A stretch of 64,000 nt of DNA from Peiella sedimenti (lineage in GTDB: Bacteria > Pseudomonadota > Alphaproteobacteria > Caulobacterales > Caulobacteraceae). Of this stretch, positions 48,695 to 63,790 are shown in pieces. Every line of letters begins with the position of its first letter. The stretch's first letter is position 1. A model generated the notes under the pieces. That model did not search any database, had not been told where the DNA came from, and saw only the letters and a list, made by a program, of their open reading frames with translations. Both the position numbers and the translations under genes were made by a program. The stretch covers positions 241,283-305,282 of the forward strand of contig NZ_JAUKTR010000004.1 in NCBI RefSeq assembly GCF_030504955.1, read 5' to 3'.

Positions 48695-49391
48695 GGCCCC
48701 GGTCCTGTCCCTGCGCGGCGTGGGCCGCACCTATGTCACCGGCGACAAGCGGCTGGAAGTGCTGAAGGGCGTCGACCTGGACGTGCGCCCCGGCGAAGTC
48801 GTGGGCCTGATCGGCCCGTCGGGCTCGGGCAAGTCGTCACTGCTTCACGCGGCGGGTCTGCTGGAGCGGCCGGACGCCGGCCAGGTGATGATCGGAGGCG
48901 CCGACTGCGGCGGCCTGAACGACGACATGCGCGCGCGGATGCGCCTGCACGCCATCGGCTTCGTCTATCAGTTCCACCATCTGCTTCCGGAGTTCGATGC
49001 GCGGGACAACGTGACCCTTCCCATGCGCATCGCCGGGGTGGCGCTGCCCGAAGCGCGTGAGCGGGCCGAGGCCCTGCTTTCCGCCATGGGCCTGTCCGAG
49101 CGCATGACGCACCAGCCCGCGCAACTGTCGGGCGGGGAGCAGCAGCGGGTCGCCGTCGCCCGGGCCCTCGCCAACCGGCCGCGCCTGCTGCTGGCCGACG
49201 AGCCGACGGGGAACCTCGACCCGGCCACCAGCCAGACCGTGTTCGACGCCCTGCGCCAGGTGGTGCATGAACAGGGCGTGGCCGCCGTGATCGCCACCCA
49301 CAACATGGAGCTGGCCGGTCACATGGATCGGGTGTTCGCCCTCAAGGACGGGCACCTGGAGGAGCGCCCGGCCGAAAGCCACGCCTACTAG
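48687..49391 (+). CDS. lolD: Lipoprotein-releasing ABC transporter ATP-binding protein
   Basis: The ATPase of the Lol exporter, 234 residues. Walker A is GPSGSGKSSLLH, the Q-loop is in YQFHHLLPEFDA, the ABC signature LSGGEQQRVAVARAL, Walker B LLLADEPTGNLD, and the switch His in ATHNMEL. Together with lolC it forms the inner membrane machine that feeds outer membrane lipoproteins such as those of the Bam complex. Its stop overlaps the opposing pncC stop. Confidence 0.95.
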   Translation: MSEAPVLSLRGVGRTYVTGDKRLEVLKGVDLDVRPGEVVGLIGPSGSGKSSLLHAAGLLERPDAGQVMIGGADCGGLNDDMRARMRLHAIGFVYQFHHLLPEFDARDNVTLPMRIAGVALPEARERAEALLSAMGLSERMTHQPAQLSGGEQQRVAVARALANRPRLLLADEPTGNLDPATSQTVFDALRQVVHEQGVAAVIATHNMELAGHMDRVFALKDGHLEERPAESHAY

Positions 49392-49879
49392 CCCGCCGCC
49401 TCGATCAGCAGCTGCAGGCCGTATCGCACCGCCTCCAGCCGCACCTGGTCGCGGCCGAGGTCGCCGAAGCGCTTCTCGCGGTGGATGACGAAGCCGTCGC
49501 GCAGGGCGACGCCGAAGTGGACGAGGCCCACGGGCTTGCCTTCCGACCCGCCGCCGGGGCCGGCGACGCCGGTGACGCCGATGCCGATGTCGGCTCCGGC
49601 CTTCGTCTTGGCGCCCTGGGCCATGGCCTGGGCCACCTCGGGCGAGACCGCGCCGTGGCGCTCGAGCAGGCCCTTGTCCACGCCCAGCAGGACCACCTTG
49701 GCGGCGTTGGAGTAGGTGATGAAGCCCCGGTCAAAGACGGCCGAGGTTCCCGGGGCGCAGGTCAGCGCCGCGCCCAGAAGGCCCCCCGTACAGCTCTCGG
49801 CCGTGGTGACCCACAGATTGCGGGCGCGACAGGCCTGAAGAAGGCGGTCTGCTGCGTCTTCGATATCGCGGGGGAACAT
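49388..49879 (-). CDS. pncC: Nicotinamide-nucleotide amidohydrolase (PncC/CinA C-terminal)
   Basis: Deamidates nicotinamide mononucleotide in pyridine nucleotide recycling. The 163-residue protein equals the stand-alone CinA C-terminal domain: VTTAESCTGGLLGAAL, RGFITYSNAAK, and GVTGVAGPGGGSEGKPVG. The frame is open to an ATG at 49945, but GGAGAAGA lies just upstream of the ATG at 49879, which gives the family length. It is divergent from the next gene. Confidence 0.92.
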   Translation of the reverse strand: MFPRDIEDAADRLLQACRARNLWVTTAESCTGGLLGAALTCAPGTSAVFDRGFITYSNAAKVVLLGVDKGLLERHGAVSPEVAQAMAQGAKTKAGADIGIGVTGVAGPGGGSEGKPVGLVHFGVALRDGFVIHREKRFGDLGRDQVRLEAVRYGLQLLIEAAG

Positions 49880-49944
49880 GACAGTCTTCTCCGCCGGGGC
49901 CTGAGTCGGGTCTCGTTTTTGCTCCGGGTTCATCGGGGGATGCA

Positions 49945-52224
49945 ATGACCCAGGCCGCTGTAACGACCGGTGAGAGAGGAAGGTTCGAGACGGGCTGGTT
50001 CGCCCTGTCCGTCTTCGTCAGCGCCTCGCTGCTGTTCGTCGTGCAGCCCATGGTGACGAAGCTGCTGCTGCCCCTGCTGGGCGGGTCGCCGTCCGTGTGG
50101 AACACGGCGATGGTCTTCTTCCAGGCGGCGCTGCTGGCCGGCTACGCCTACGCCCACGCTCTGCAGCGGCTGAGCTCGCTGAGATCGCAGATGCTGGTCC
50201 ATGGCGTGCTGCTGCTGCTGGCGGCCCTGTTCCTGCCCCTGCACGTGACCGGCCTTCTGGGCGAGCCCGATCCGGCGCGGCCCATCGTCTGGACCCTGGG
50301 CGTGCTGGTGCTGTCCATCGGCGCGCCCTTCGCGGTGCTGTCCTCGACCGCGCCCCTGATCCAGGCCTGGTTCGCCAGGGTGCGGACGGGCGAGGACCCC
50401 TATCCCCTTTATGCCGCCTCGAACCTGGGCAGCTTCGTCGCCCTGTTGAGCTATCCGATCCTGATCGAGCCCCTGCTGGGGCTGACGGCGCAGCGCTGGA
50501 GCTGGACCGTCGGCTACGGCGTCTTCGTGCTGGTCCTGGCGGCGCTGGCGATGATCATCCTGAGACGATCGCAGCCGGTGGCGGAGGCGGCGGACGAGCC
50601 GGCGACCCGCAGTCCGTCCATCTCATGGCGGGAACGGCTGATCTGGGTGGCCCTGGCCTTCATCCCCTCCAGCCTGATGCTGGGGGTGACGCTGCACCTG
50701 TCCACGGACGTGGCCTCCGCGCCCTTCCTGTGGGTGGCCCCGCTGGCGCTGTATCTGCTGACCTTCGTCATCGCGTTTCAGGCCAAGCCCTGGATCCCCT
50801 ATCCGATCACCCTGATCTTCCAGGCCGCGGCGGCGGGGGCCTGCATCGCCATCCTGCCCTTCCGCACGGCTGAGTGGGCCCTGCTGTTCGGCATCCATCT
50901 GGTCGCCTTCTTCTTCACGGCGCTGATGTGCCATCAGGGCCTGGCCCTGAGGCGGCCGGCGCCGGACCGCCTGACCGAGTTCTACCTCTGGATTTCGGTG
51001 GGCGGCGTCCTGGGCGGGATCTTCAACGCCCTCCTGGCCCCGGTGATCTTCGACGTGGTGCGCGAGTATCCGCTGGTGCTGGTGCTGGCCGCCCTGGCGC
51101 GGCCCTGGCAGTGGGGCAAGCCCTCATGGCGCGAGATCTTCCTGGTGGTCACGGGCCTGCTGGCCTGTCTCGTCCCGCCCTTCCTGATGGACTATCTGAC
51201 CGCCAATCCCGAGGTGCTGTCCGACTTCAGCACCGATGACGCCCTGGTGGCGACGCGCCTGCTGCTGGGTCTGGCGGCGATCTGCGCCTTTCTGGTGCGC
51301 GAGCAGACCTTCGCCTTTCTGGCCCTGCTCATCGCCATCAGCTTCTCAGGGCACGCGGCGGCCGAGCAGACGCGCTTCGTCGAGAACCAGCGCAGCTTCT
51401 TCGGCGTGCTGCGCATCGGCGTTCTGAACGAGCCGCGGATGGGCGGCGAGATGCGCATGCTGCTGCACGGGACGACCCTGCACGGGGCGCAGGCGGTGGA
51501 TCCCAGCTATCAGTGCAATCCGACCCTGTACTACGCCCGGGTCACGCCCCTGGGCGAGGCCGTGACGCGCATCCAGGCCCGCTCGCCCAGCGCCAGCATC
51601 GGCGTGGTGGGGCAGGGGACCGGCGTCATGGCCGCCTACAAGCGCGCGGCGGACGACTTCACCTATTATGAGATCGATCCGCTGGTGGACCGCATGGCGC
51701 GCGATCCCTCGCGGTTCACCTACATCAGCGACTGCGCCGAAGGGCCGATCCAGACGGTGCTGGGCGATGCGCGGCTGAGCCTGAGGCGCGAGCCGGACGG
51801 GCGCTTCGACCTGTTGGTGGTGGACGCCTTCTCGTCGGACTCCATCCCGACGCACCTGCTGACCGAGGAGGCGATCCGCGAGTACCTGCGCGTGGTGAAG
51901 CCCAACGGCGTGGTGGTGCTGCACCTGTCCAACCGCAACCTCGAGATCGTCCAGCCGGCCTTGGCGGCGGGCCGGGCCTTGGGCGTGCCGACCCGCTACA
52001 AGCTGTACATCGAGCCTCAGGGGATGCCGGCTCTGTCCCAGGCCTCTACCGAGGCGCTTATCCTGTCGCCGACCGAGGCGGGCCTCGAAGACTTCACCTT
52101 CCAGGACAACTGGACGGAGCGATCGCCCGAGCGCGTGCGGCCCTGGACCGACGACTATGTGAACCTGTTCGGCGCCCTGTTGCGGTCCTGGCGCATCGAG
52201 TGGGAGAGCCGGCGGCGGGACTGA
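49945..52224 (+). CDS. Membrane-fused spermidine synthase-like protein
   Basis: A 759-residue fusion. The first about 480 residues are hydrophobic with some ten to twelve membrane segments, opening with FVSASLLFVVQPMVTKLLLP. The C-terminal part is a Rossmann methyltransferase-like domain of the spermidine synthase type: GVVGQGTGVMAAYK, YYEIDPLVDRMA, and VVDAFSSDSIPTHLLTEEA. The catalytic-site sequence after Asp differs from true spermidine synthases (which have DxxDPxGP-like), so polyamine synthesis is doubtful. Function unknown. SD GGGGA precedes the ATG. Confidence 0.82.
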   Translation: MTQAAVTTGERGRFETGWFALSVFVSASLLFVVQPMVTKLLLPLLGGSPSVWNTAMVFFQAALLAGYAYAHALQRLSSLRSQMLVHGVLLLLAALFLPLHVTGLLGEPDPARPIVWTLGVLVLSIGAPFAVLSSTAPLIQAWFARVRTGEDPYPLYAASNLGSFVALLSYPILIEPLLGLTAQRWSWTVGYGVFVLVLAALAMIILRRSQPVAEAADEPATRSPSISWRERLIWVALAFIPSSLMLGVTLHLSTDVASAPFLWVAPLALYLLTFVIAFQAKPWIPYPITLIFQAAAAGACIAILPFRTAEWALLFGIHLVAFFFTALMCHQGLALRRPAPDRLTEFYLWISVGGVLGGIFNALLAPVIFDVVREYPLVLVLAALARPWQWGKPSWREIFLVVTGLLACLVPPFLMDYLTANPEVLSDFSTDDALVATRLLLGLAAICAFLVREQTFAFLALLIAISFSGHAAAEQTRFVENQRSFFGVLRIGVLNEPRMGGEMRMLLHGTTLHGAQAVDPSYQCNPTLYYARVTPLGEAVTRIQARSPSASIGVVGQGTGVMAAYKRAADDFTYYEIDPLVDRMARDPSRFTYISDCAEGPIQTVLGDARLSLRREPDGRFDLLVVDAFSSDSIPTHLLTEEAIREYLRVVKPNGVVVLHLSNRNLEIVQPALAAGRALGVPTRYKLYIEPQGMPALSQASTEALILSPTEAGLEDFTFQDNWTERSPERVRPWTDDYVNLFGALLRSWRIEWESRRRD

Positions 52225-52245
52225 CCATCGTGCGGCGAGGGGGCG

Positions 52246-52296
52246 ATCCGGACGCGAAAATACAGTCTGAATCGTCTGAACCGTCTGATGGATCGC
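52246..52296. repeat. Dispersed intergenic element, copy B
   Basis: The core GTCTGAATCGTCTGA and flanks match copy A (28831-28876). The inner ends GAC/GTC pair as in A, but the outer arms are GCGATCC (52243-52249) and GGATCGC (52290-52296), which also pair although the sequence differs. It starts 22 nt past the preceding stop codon. Confidence 0.65.
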
Positions 52297-52313
52297 GATG
52301 AGAGAGACCGACG

Positions 52314-52334
52314 CGTAGAGCCTAGGGCTCTGCG
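52314..52334 (+). terminator. Hairpin after the fused synthase gene
   Basis: A 9-bp stem with one G-U pair, CGTAGAGCC (52314-52322) and GGCTCTGCG (52326-52334), around a 3-nt loop. No T-run follows. It may aid termination for the upstream gene. Confidence 0.3.
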
Positions 52335-52401
52335 ATCCGGCGTGGACAAGTCGCCGTTGAGGCGGCGCCCGCCCCCGCCGCCATGCTGGGCATGGTCCCC
52401 T

Positions 52402-52419
52402 TCCCCCGCAGGCGGGGGA
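52402..52419. repeat. GC-rich palindrome, copy 1
   Basis: TCCCCCGCAGGCGGGGGA is a near-perfect palindrome 6 nt past the FKBP pseudogene stop. It shares its CCCCGCAGGCG core with 57331-57350 and may act as terminator for the minus-strand gene. Confidence 0.5.
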
Positions 52420-52424
52420 GGATT

Positions 52425-52932
52425 TCAGGTCGCTGCAGTCACCGACAGCAGCTCGACCTTGAAGACCAGCACCGAGCCGGGCGGGATGGCGTCGCCGCCG
52501 ACCCAGCGCTCGCCATAGGCGAGGTTCGCGGGGATGACGAACTCGAAGGTCTCGCCGGCGCGCATCAGCTGGAGCCCCTCGGTCCAGCCGCGGATGACGC
52601 GGTTCAGCGGGAACTCGGCGGGCTCGTTGCGCTGATACGAGCTGTCGAAGACGCGCCCGTCGATGAACTTGCCCTCGTAGTGAACGCGAACGGTGTCCGT
52701 TGGGCCGGGGCGGGCGCCCTTCGGGTGAGCGCGGCCGACGCGGCGGTATTGCAGGCCGCTGTCCGTGACCTGCCAGCCGGGCCGCGTGCGGCTCCAGGCC
52801 AGATAGGCGTCCTGGGCCCAGGCGCCAGCTGGCTTCAGAGGGCTCGGTCAACTGGGGCGGAAGGCTGGGCGCCGGGGCTTGGGCGCAGGCGGCGAGGGAC
52901 AGGAAGATGAGGGCGGTCAGGGCGCGTTTCAT
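52425..52932 (-). pseudogene. FKBP-type peptidyl-prolyl isomerase lipoprotein, frameshifted
   Basis: The gene starts with ATG at 52932 and encodes a lipoprotein signal (MKRALTALIFLSLAAC, lipobox LAAC with Cys16). After about 36 codons, at ASW near 52821-52830, the frame is lost; the FKBP domain continues one frame over: AWAQDAYLAWS, VHYEGKFIDGRVFDSS, FPLNRVIRGWTEGLQLM, IPANLAYGER and IPPGSVLVFKVELL, to TGA at 52425. One extra base (or two missing) explains it. The GC-rich palindromic context makes a sequencing error possible. Intact, it would be about 168 residues. Confidence 0.8.
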
Positions 52933-53244
52933 GCGGCGACGCTAGCAGTCTTGACGCCGCTGACAATCCATGAGCCGGGGCCTTTCTTTCGCCGGAAAAG
53001 GCGCTATAAGACGCCTCCCGCACGAATCTGAAGTTCGTCGCGCTGTAAGCGCCGAGGCTCGGTCCGCCGCCCTCCGACCGATGCGAAGGCGCGCTCCTCC
53101 CCAGGGAGCTCCACAATCCGGCGTCCTGATTTCCTTATGGATTTCGAGGGTGGACGCAAAACGGAACTCCGGCGTGAGGACGCGATGGCGTCTTTGCGCC
53201 GTTCACGCATGACGCGCCGTCACGCGGCGCGATGGGAACACAAG
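52933..53244 (+). promoter_or_regulatory. rpoB upstream and leader region (no gene)
   Basis: This 312-nt stretch separates the divergent FKBP pseudogene from rpoB. GCTATAAG at 53003-53010 is a likely -10 element; no good -35 stands at 17 bp. Small stems occur, including ACGAA/TTCGT just after the likely start site and CGCGCCG (53213-53219) with CGGCGCG (53225-53231), which ends 13 nt before the rpoB ATG and could affect translation. rplJ/rplL are not upstream. Confidence 0.45.
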
Positions 53245-57318
<4,074 letters not shown>

Positions 57319-57330
57319 TCCGGACAACCT

Positions 57331-57350
57331 CTCCCCGCAGGCGCGGGGAG
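57331..57350. repeat. GC-rich palindrome, copy 2, between rpoB and rpoC
   Basis: CTCCCCGC (57331-57338) pairs with GCGGGGAG (57343-57350) around AGGC, a stable 8-bp stem 12 nt after the rpoB stop. It has the same core as 52402-52419. A role in processing or partial termination is possible. Confidence 0.5.
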
Positions 57351-57415
57351 GGGCTCCCGACCGCCTCAAGCCCCTCAATGATTTTCGCGGCCCAGGCCGC
57401 AGCAAGGAACTCAAG

Positions 57416-61630
<4,215 letters not shown>

Positions 61631-61655
61631 TCGGACTAAGAAGCTGAACGAAACG

Positions 61656-61690
61656 CGGCCCCGGAAGGCGACTTCCGGGGCCGTCGTCTA
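61656..61690 (+). terminator. rpoBC terminator
   Basis: A perfect 12-bp stem, CGGCCCCGGAAG (61656-61667) and CTTCCGGGGCCG (61672-61683), is capped by the GNRA-type tetraloop GCGA and followed by TCGTCT. It lies 25 nt past the rpoC stop and ends before the opposing gene. Confidence 0.8.
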
Positions 61691-62407
61691 TTCGCGGCGC
61701 GGCTGGTTCGGGTCGGGCCGGCGCGTCCCCTGGCCGCCGCCGGTCGTGGCCATGGGGATGATCATGTCGCTCATCTGGCCCATGCCGAAGTTGGAGCCCG
61801 GCCCGTCATAGCTGCGGGTGTTGGCCCCTCCGGCGCGGGCCGGCGCGCGCATGTACTCGTAGCGGGCTAGGGCGGCGGCCCCCTCGGCCTCAAGCTGGCG
61901 GCGGTAGGCGGCCGAGCCTCCGCCACCTCCGCGAGGCGGTTCTCCGGACACGGCGCCGAGAATAACGCGCTCGCAGTCAGCGCGCTGGGACGGCGTCAGC
62001 ACCCGCACTTCCGGAGCCAGTCCGCAGCGCGACCGCCAGCTTTCAGGGAAGTTCTGGCGCGGCTGGGGCGGCGCGACGGCCGGCGCGGCCCCCGCCGGCG
62101 GAGCCGTCTCGGCCGCCGCGAAGGGCGAGGTCGATACGTCAGGCGTCGGTGAGGCGTCGGTCGGGCGCTGCACAGCCGCGCGAGGCGCTTGGCTTGTCGC
62201 GGCGGGCGACGGGGGGCGGCGGGCCAGGGGAGGGGCGATGAAGACGTCGATGATCGTGTCGACGGGCGGCGGAAAGGCGGGGCGAACCAGGCCAAGGGCC
62301 CAGAAGACAAGGGCGTGGGCCGCGATGACGACGGCGACCGCCGCCGCCAGGCGACGGCGGGGCGCGGTCCGCCCGAAAGCCTGGATCACCGTCGCCTGTG
62401 CGGTCAC
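61688..62407 (-). CDS. TonB-like single-pass membrane protein, Pro/Ala-rich
   Basis: A 239-residue protein with a cytoplasmic basic start, one membrane segment (LAAAVAVVIAAHALVFWALGL) with the His found in TonB-type anchors, a Pro/Ala/Thr-rich periplasmic spacer, and a C-terminal region with SWRSRCGLAPEVRVL and a Gly-rich ending. No TonB C-terminal fold is visible. The frame opens at 62539, but GGGAGGAT lies 7 nt before the GTG at 62407, so that start is used. Function unknown. Divergent from the OmpW gene. Confidence 0.7.
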   Translation of the reverse strand: MTAQATVIQAFGRTAPRRRLAAAVAVVIAAHALVFWALGLVRPAFPPPVDTIIDVFIAPPLARRPPSPAATSQAPRAAVQRPTDASPTPDVSTSPFAAAETAPPAGAAPAVAPPQPRQNFPESWRSRCGLAPEVRVLTPSQRADCERVILGAVSGEPPRGGGGGSAAYRRQLEAEGAAALARYEYMRAPARAGGANTRSYDGPGSNFGMGQMSDMIIPMATTGGGQGTRRPDPNQPRRE

Positions 62408-62476
62408 GGGCTGATCCTCCCGCAACGAGGTTAACCGGGCCAATCCGGCGGCATCATGGCGGCGTTCCGATGCGAA

Positions 62477-62490
62477 TTGCGCTGGATCAA
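62477..62490 (+). promoter_or_regulatory. Possible FixK/FNR-type box before ompW
   Basis: TTGCG-CTGG-ATCAA matches eight of ten positions of TTGAT-N4-ATCAA, with the same CTGG centre as the plus strand of the box at 45234-45247. It is 85 nt (centre) before the ompW start codon. It is followed by the 14-bp palindrome GGCCAAGCTTGGCC (62491-62504). Confidence 0.35.
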
Positions 62491-62568
62491 GGCCAAGCTT
62501 GGCCATTGCGCGCACATCCCCGGCGACGGCGCGGCGCATGGGGCGCTTCGCCGCCGGGAATAAGCCTG

Positions 62569-63225
62569 ATGACGTTGAGAACCTGCTTCCTCACCGCTGC
62601 TTTCGCCGCCTTCGCGGCGGGCGCGGCCCACGCCCAGAGCGCTGATGACTGGACCCCGCCGCGGGCCGGCGACTGGATCATCAATGGCCGCGCCACCAGC
62701 GTGTCGCCCGTGGCCGATGACGCCATTCTGACCTCGGCCGGCGCGGCCACCGGCCTGAATGTCGACGTGGGCGACGACGTCATGCCTACGCTGGGCTTCA
62801 CCTATTTCGTCACCGACCACGTGGCCGTGGAGGCGATCCTCGGCACGACCCGCCACGAGATCCGCGCCCAGGGCGGCGCCACGGACGTAAAGGTGCACGA
62901 AACCTGGGTGCTGCCGCCGGTCGTGACGGTGCAGTACCGCCCGCTGACCGAAGGGCGCGTCAGCCCCTATGTGGGCGCCGGCGTGAACGCCATGATCTTC
63001 TACGGCGGCGATGACGCCAACGGCTTCACCGTCGATCTGGACAACGGCATCGGCTACGCGCTCCAGGCCGGGGCGGACATCGGCCTGCGCGGCCCGTGGA
63101 GCCTGAACCTGGATGTGAAAAAGGTGTGGTTCGACACCGACGCCAGCATCAATGGCGGCGCCCTGCGCAGCGACGTGAACCTCGACCCCTGGGTGGTGTC
63201 GATCGGTCTCGGCCGGCGCTTCTAG
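62569..63225 (+). CDS. OmpW family outer membrane protein
   Basis: A 218-residue outer membrane protein. The signal peptide ([14 protein letters not shown], cut before QSADDW) is followed by an eight-stranded barrel: DWIINGRATSVSPVADD, LGFTYFVTDHVAVEAI, YVGAGVNAMIFYGG, and the ending WVVSIGLGRRF with terminal Phe. OmpW proteins form narrow hydrophobic channels. ATG at 62569 is chosen for the signal; a GTG frame opens earlier. It may be oxygen-regulated. Confidence 0.85.
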   Translation: MTLRTCFLTAAFAAFAAGAAHAQSADDWTPPRAGDWIINGRATSVSPVADDAILTSAGAATGLNVDVGDDVMPTLGFTYFVTDHVAVEAILGTTRHEIRAQGGATDVKVHETWVLPPVVTVQYRPLTEGRVSPYVGAGVNAMIFYGGDDANGFTVDLDNGIGYALQAGADIGLRGPWSLNLDVKKVWFDTDASINGGALRSDVNLDPWVVSIGLGRRF

Positions 63226-63515
63226 GGTCGGTCCGAGAGTCCCCAGGCCGGAGGCGGCGGAGGCCCCTCTCCTCCATCGCGCCGGTCTGGTGTGGCTCCG
63301 CCGCAGAGGCGAGGATCAGGGGCCGCGCGACCTGCGGACGTCCAGTCCACCGCGCGCGTGCAGACCGGGGGGCGCGGTCGCTGGAAACGGCGGGCGCGCC
63401 GGCCCAGGCGAGGCGCGGAGCCGGGGCGGGTCACGGGGCCCTCACAGGCCCGGCGGCCGGGGGAGGGTAGAGCCTACGGGAGCCGCCGCAGCCTGGCGTC
63501 CAATAGCCGCTGCGC

Positions 63516-63544
63516 TTGACCTTTCGCGCCTTTACCCGTAAGAG
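63516..63544 (+). promoter_or_regulatory. Probable rpsL operon promoter
   Basis: TTGACC (63516-63521) and TAAGAG (63539-63544) are 17 bp apart. The -35 is a near-consensus hexamer, and the position suits the ribosomal protein operon that starts with rpsL. Confidence 0.5.
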
Positions 63545-63613
63545 CCGCGCACCTTCGAGTGGGCCGGGAGACCGTCCCTCGAGATCGTGACAATCGACCC
63601 ACGGGCTGCGCCC

Positions 63614-63652
63614 GCCGGAACGTCCAAAGCGCGCGTTCCGGCTTTCGTGTTT
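63614..63652 (+). terminator. Attenuator-like hairpin in the rpsL leader
   Basis: GCCGGAACG (63614-63622) and CGTTCCGGC (63634-63642) form a perfect 9-bp stem with an 11-nt loop followed by TTTCGTGTTT. It has the form of a terminator but lies 70 nt downstream of the likely promoter and about 140 nt before rpsL. Confidence 0.45.
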
Positions 63653-63790
63653 GCGGTGGATCGAGGCCTCAGGTCTCGTCTCGAAAACAACCACCCGGGC
63701 GGCTGATCCCTCAGCCGTTCAAAAGAAGGCCATCCGAGGCGCTCCGGCCGAAAGGCACACGCCTCCACATCGAAAGAGACGACGATCTAA

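Larger units (their letters stand above)
63226..63790 (+). promoter_or_regulatory. Intergenic region and rpsL leader (no gene)
   Basis: No convincing gene lies in these 565 nt; the short frames seen have no ribosome sites or known motifs. The likely rpsL promoter at 63516-63544 leaves a leader of about 240 nt with one terminator-like hairpin at 63614-63652 and a stem near 63555-63585. No known RNA gene was recognised in 63226-63500. Confidence 0.5.

Noticed and set aside
51346..52932. Minus-strand 528-codon frame beginning with the FKBP lipoprotein signal
   Set aside because: Only the first 36 codons are real; the rest is the wrong frame of FKBP and then antisense to the fused synthase gene.
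52951..52956. TTGACG as the -35 of rpoB
   Set aside because: It is 48 bp from the TATAAG element, far outside normal spacing.
63226..63500. Possible 4.5S, RNase P or other RNA gene before rpsL
   Set aside because: None of the conserved core sequences of those RNAs is present.
63617..63638. GGAAC and CGTT in the rpsL leader as an EcfG promoter
   Set aside because: The spacer is 12 nt, not 16-17, and the pair is simply the two arms of the hairpin.
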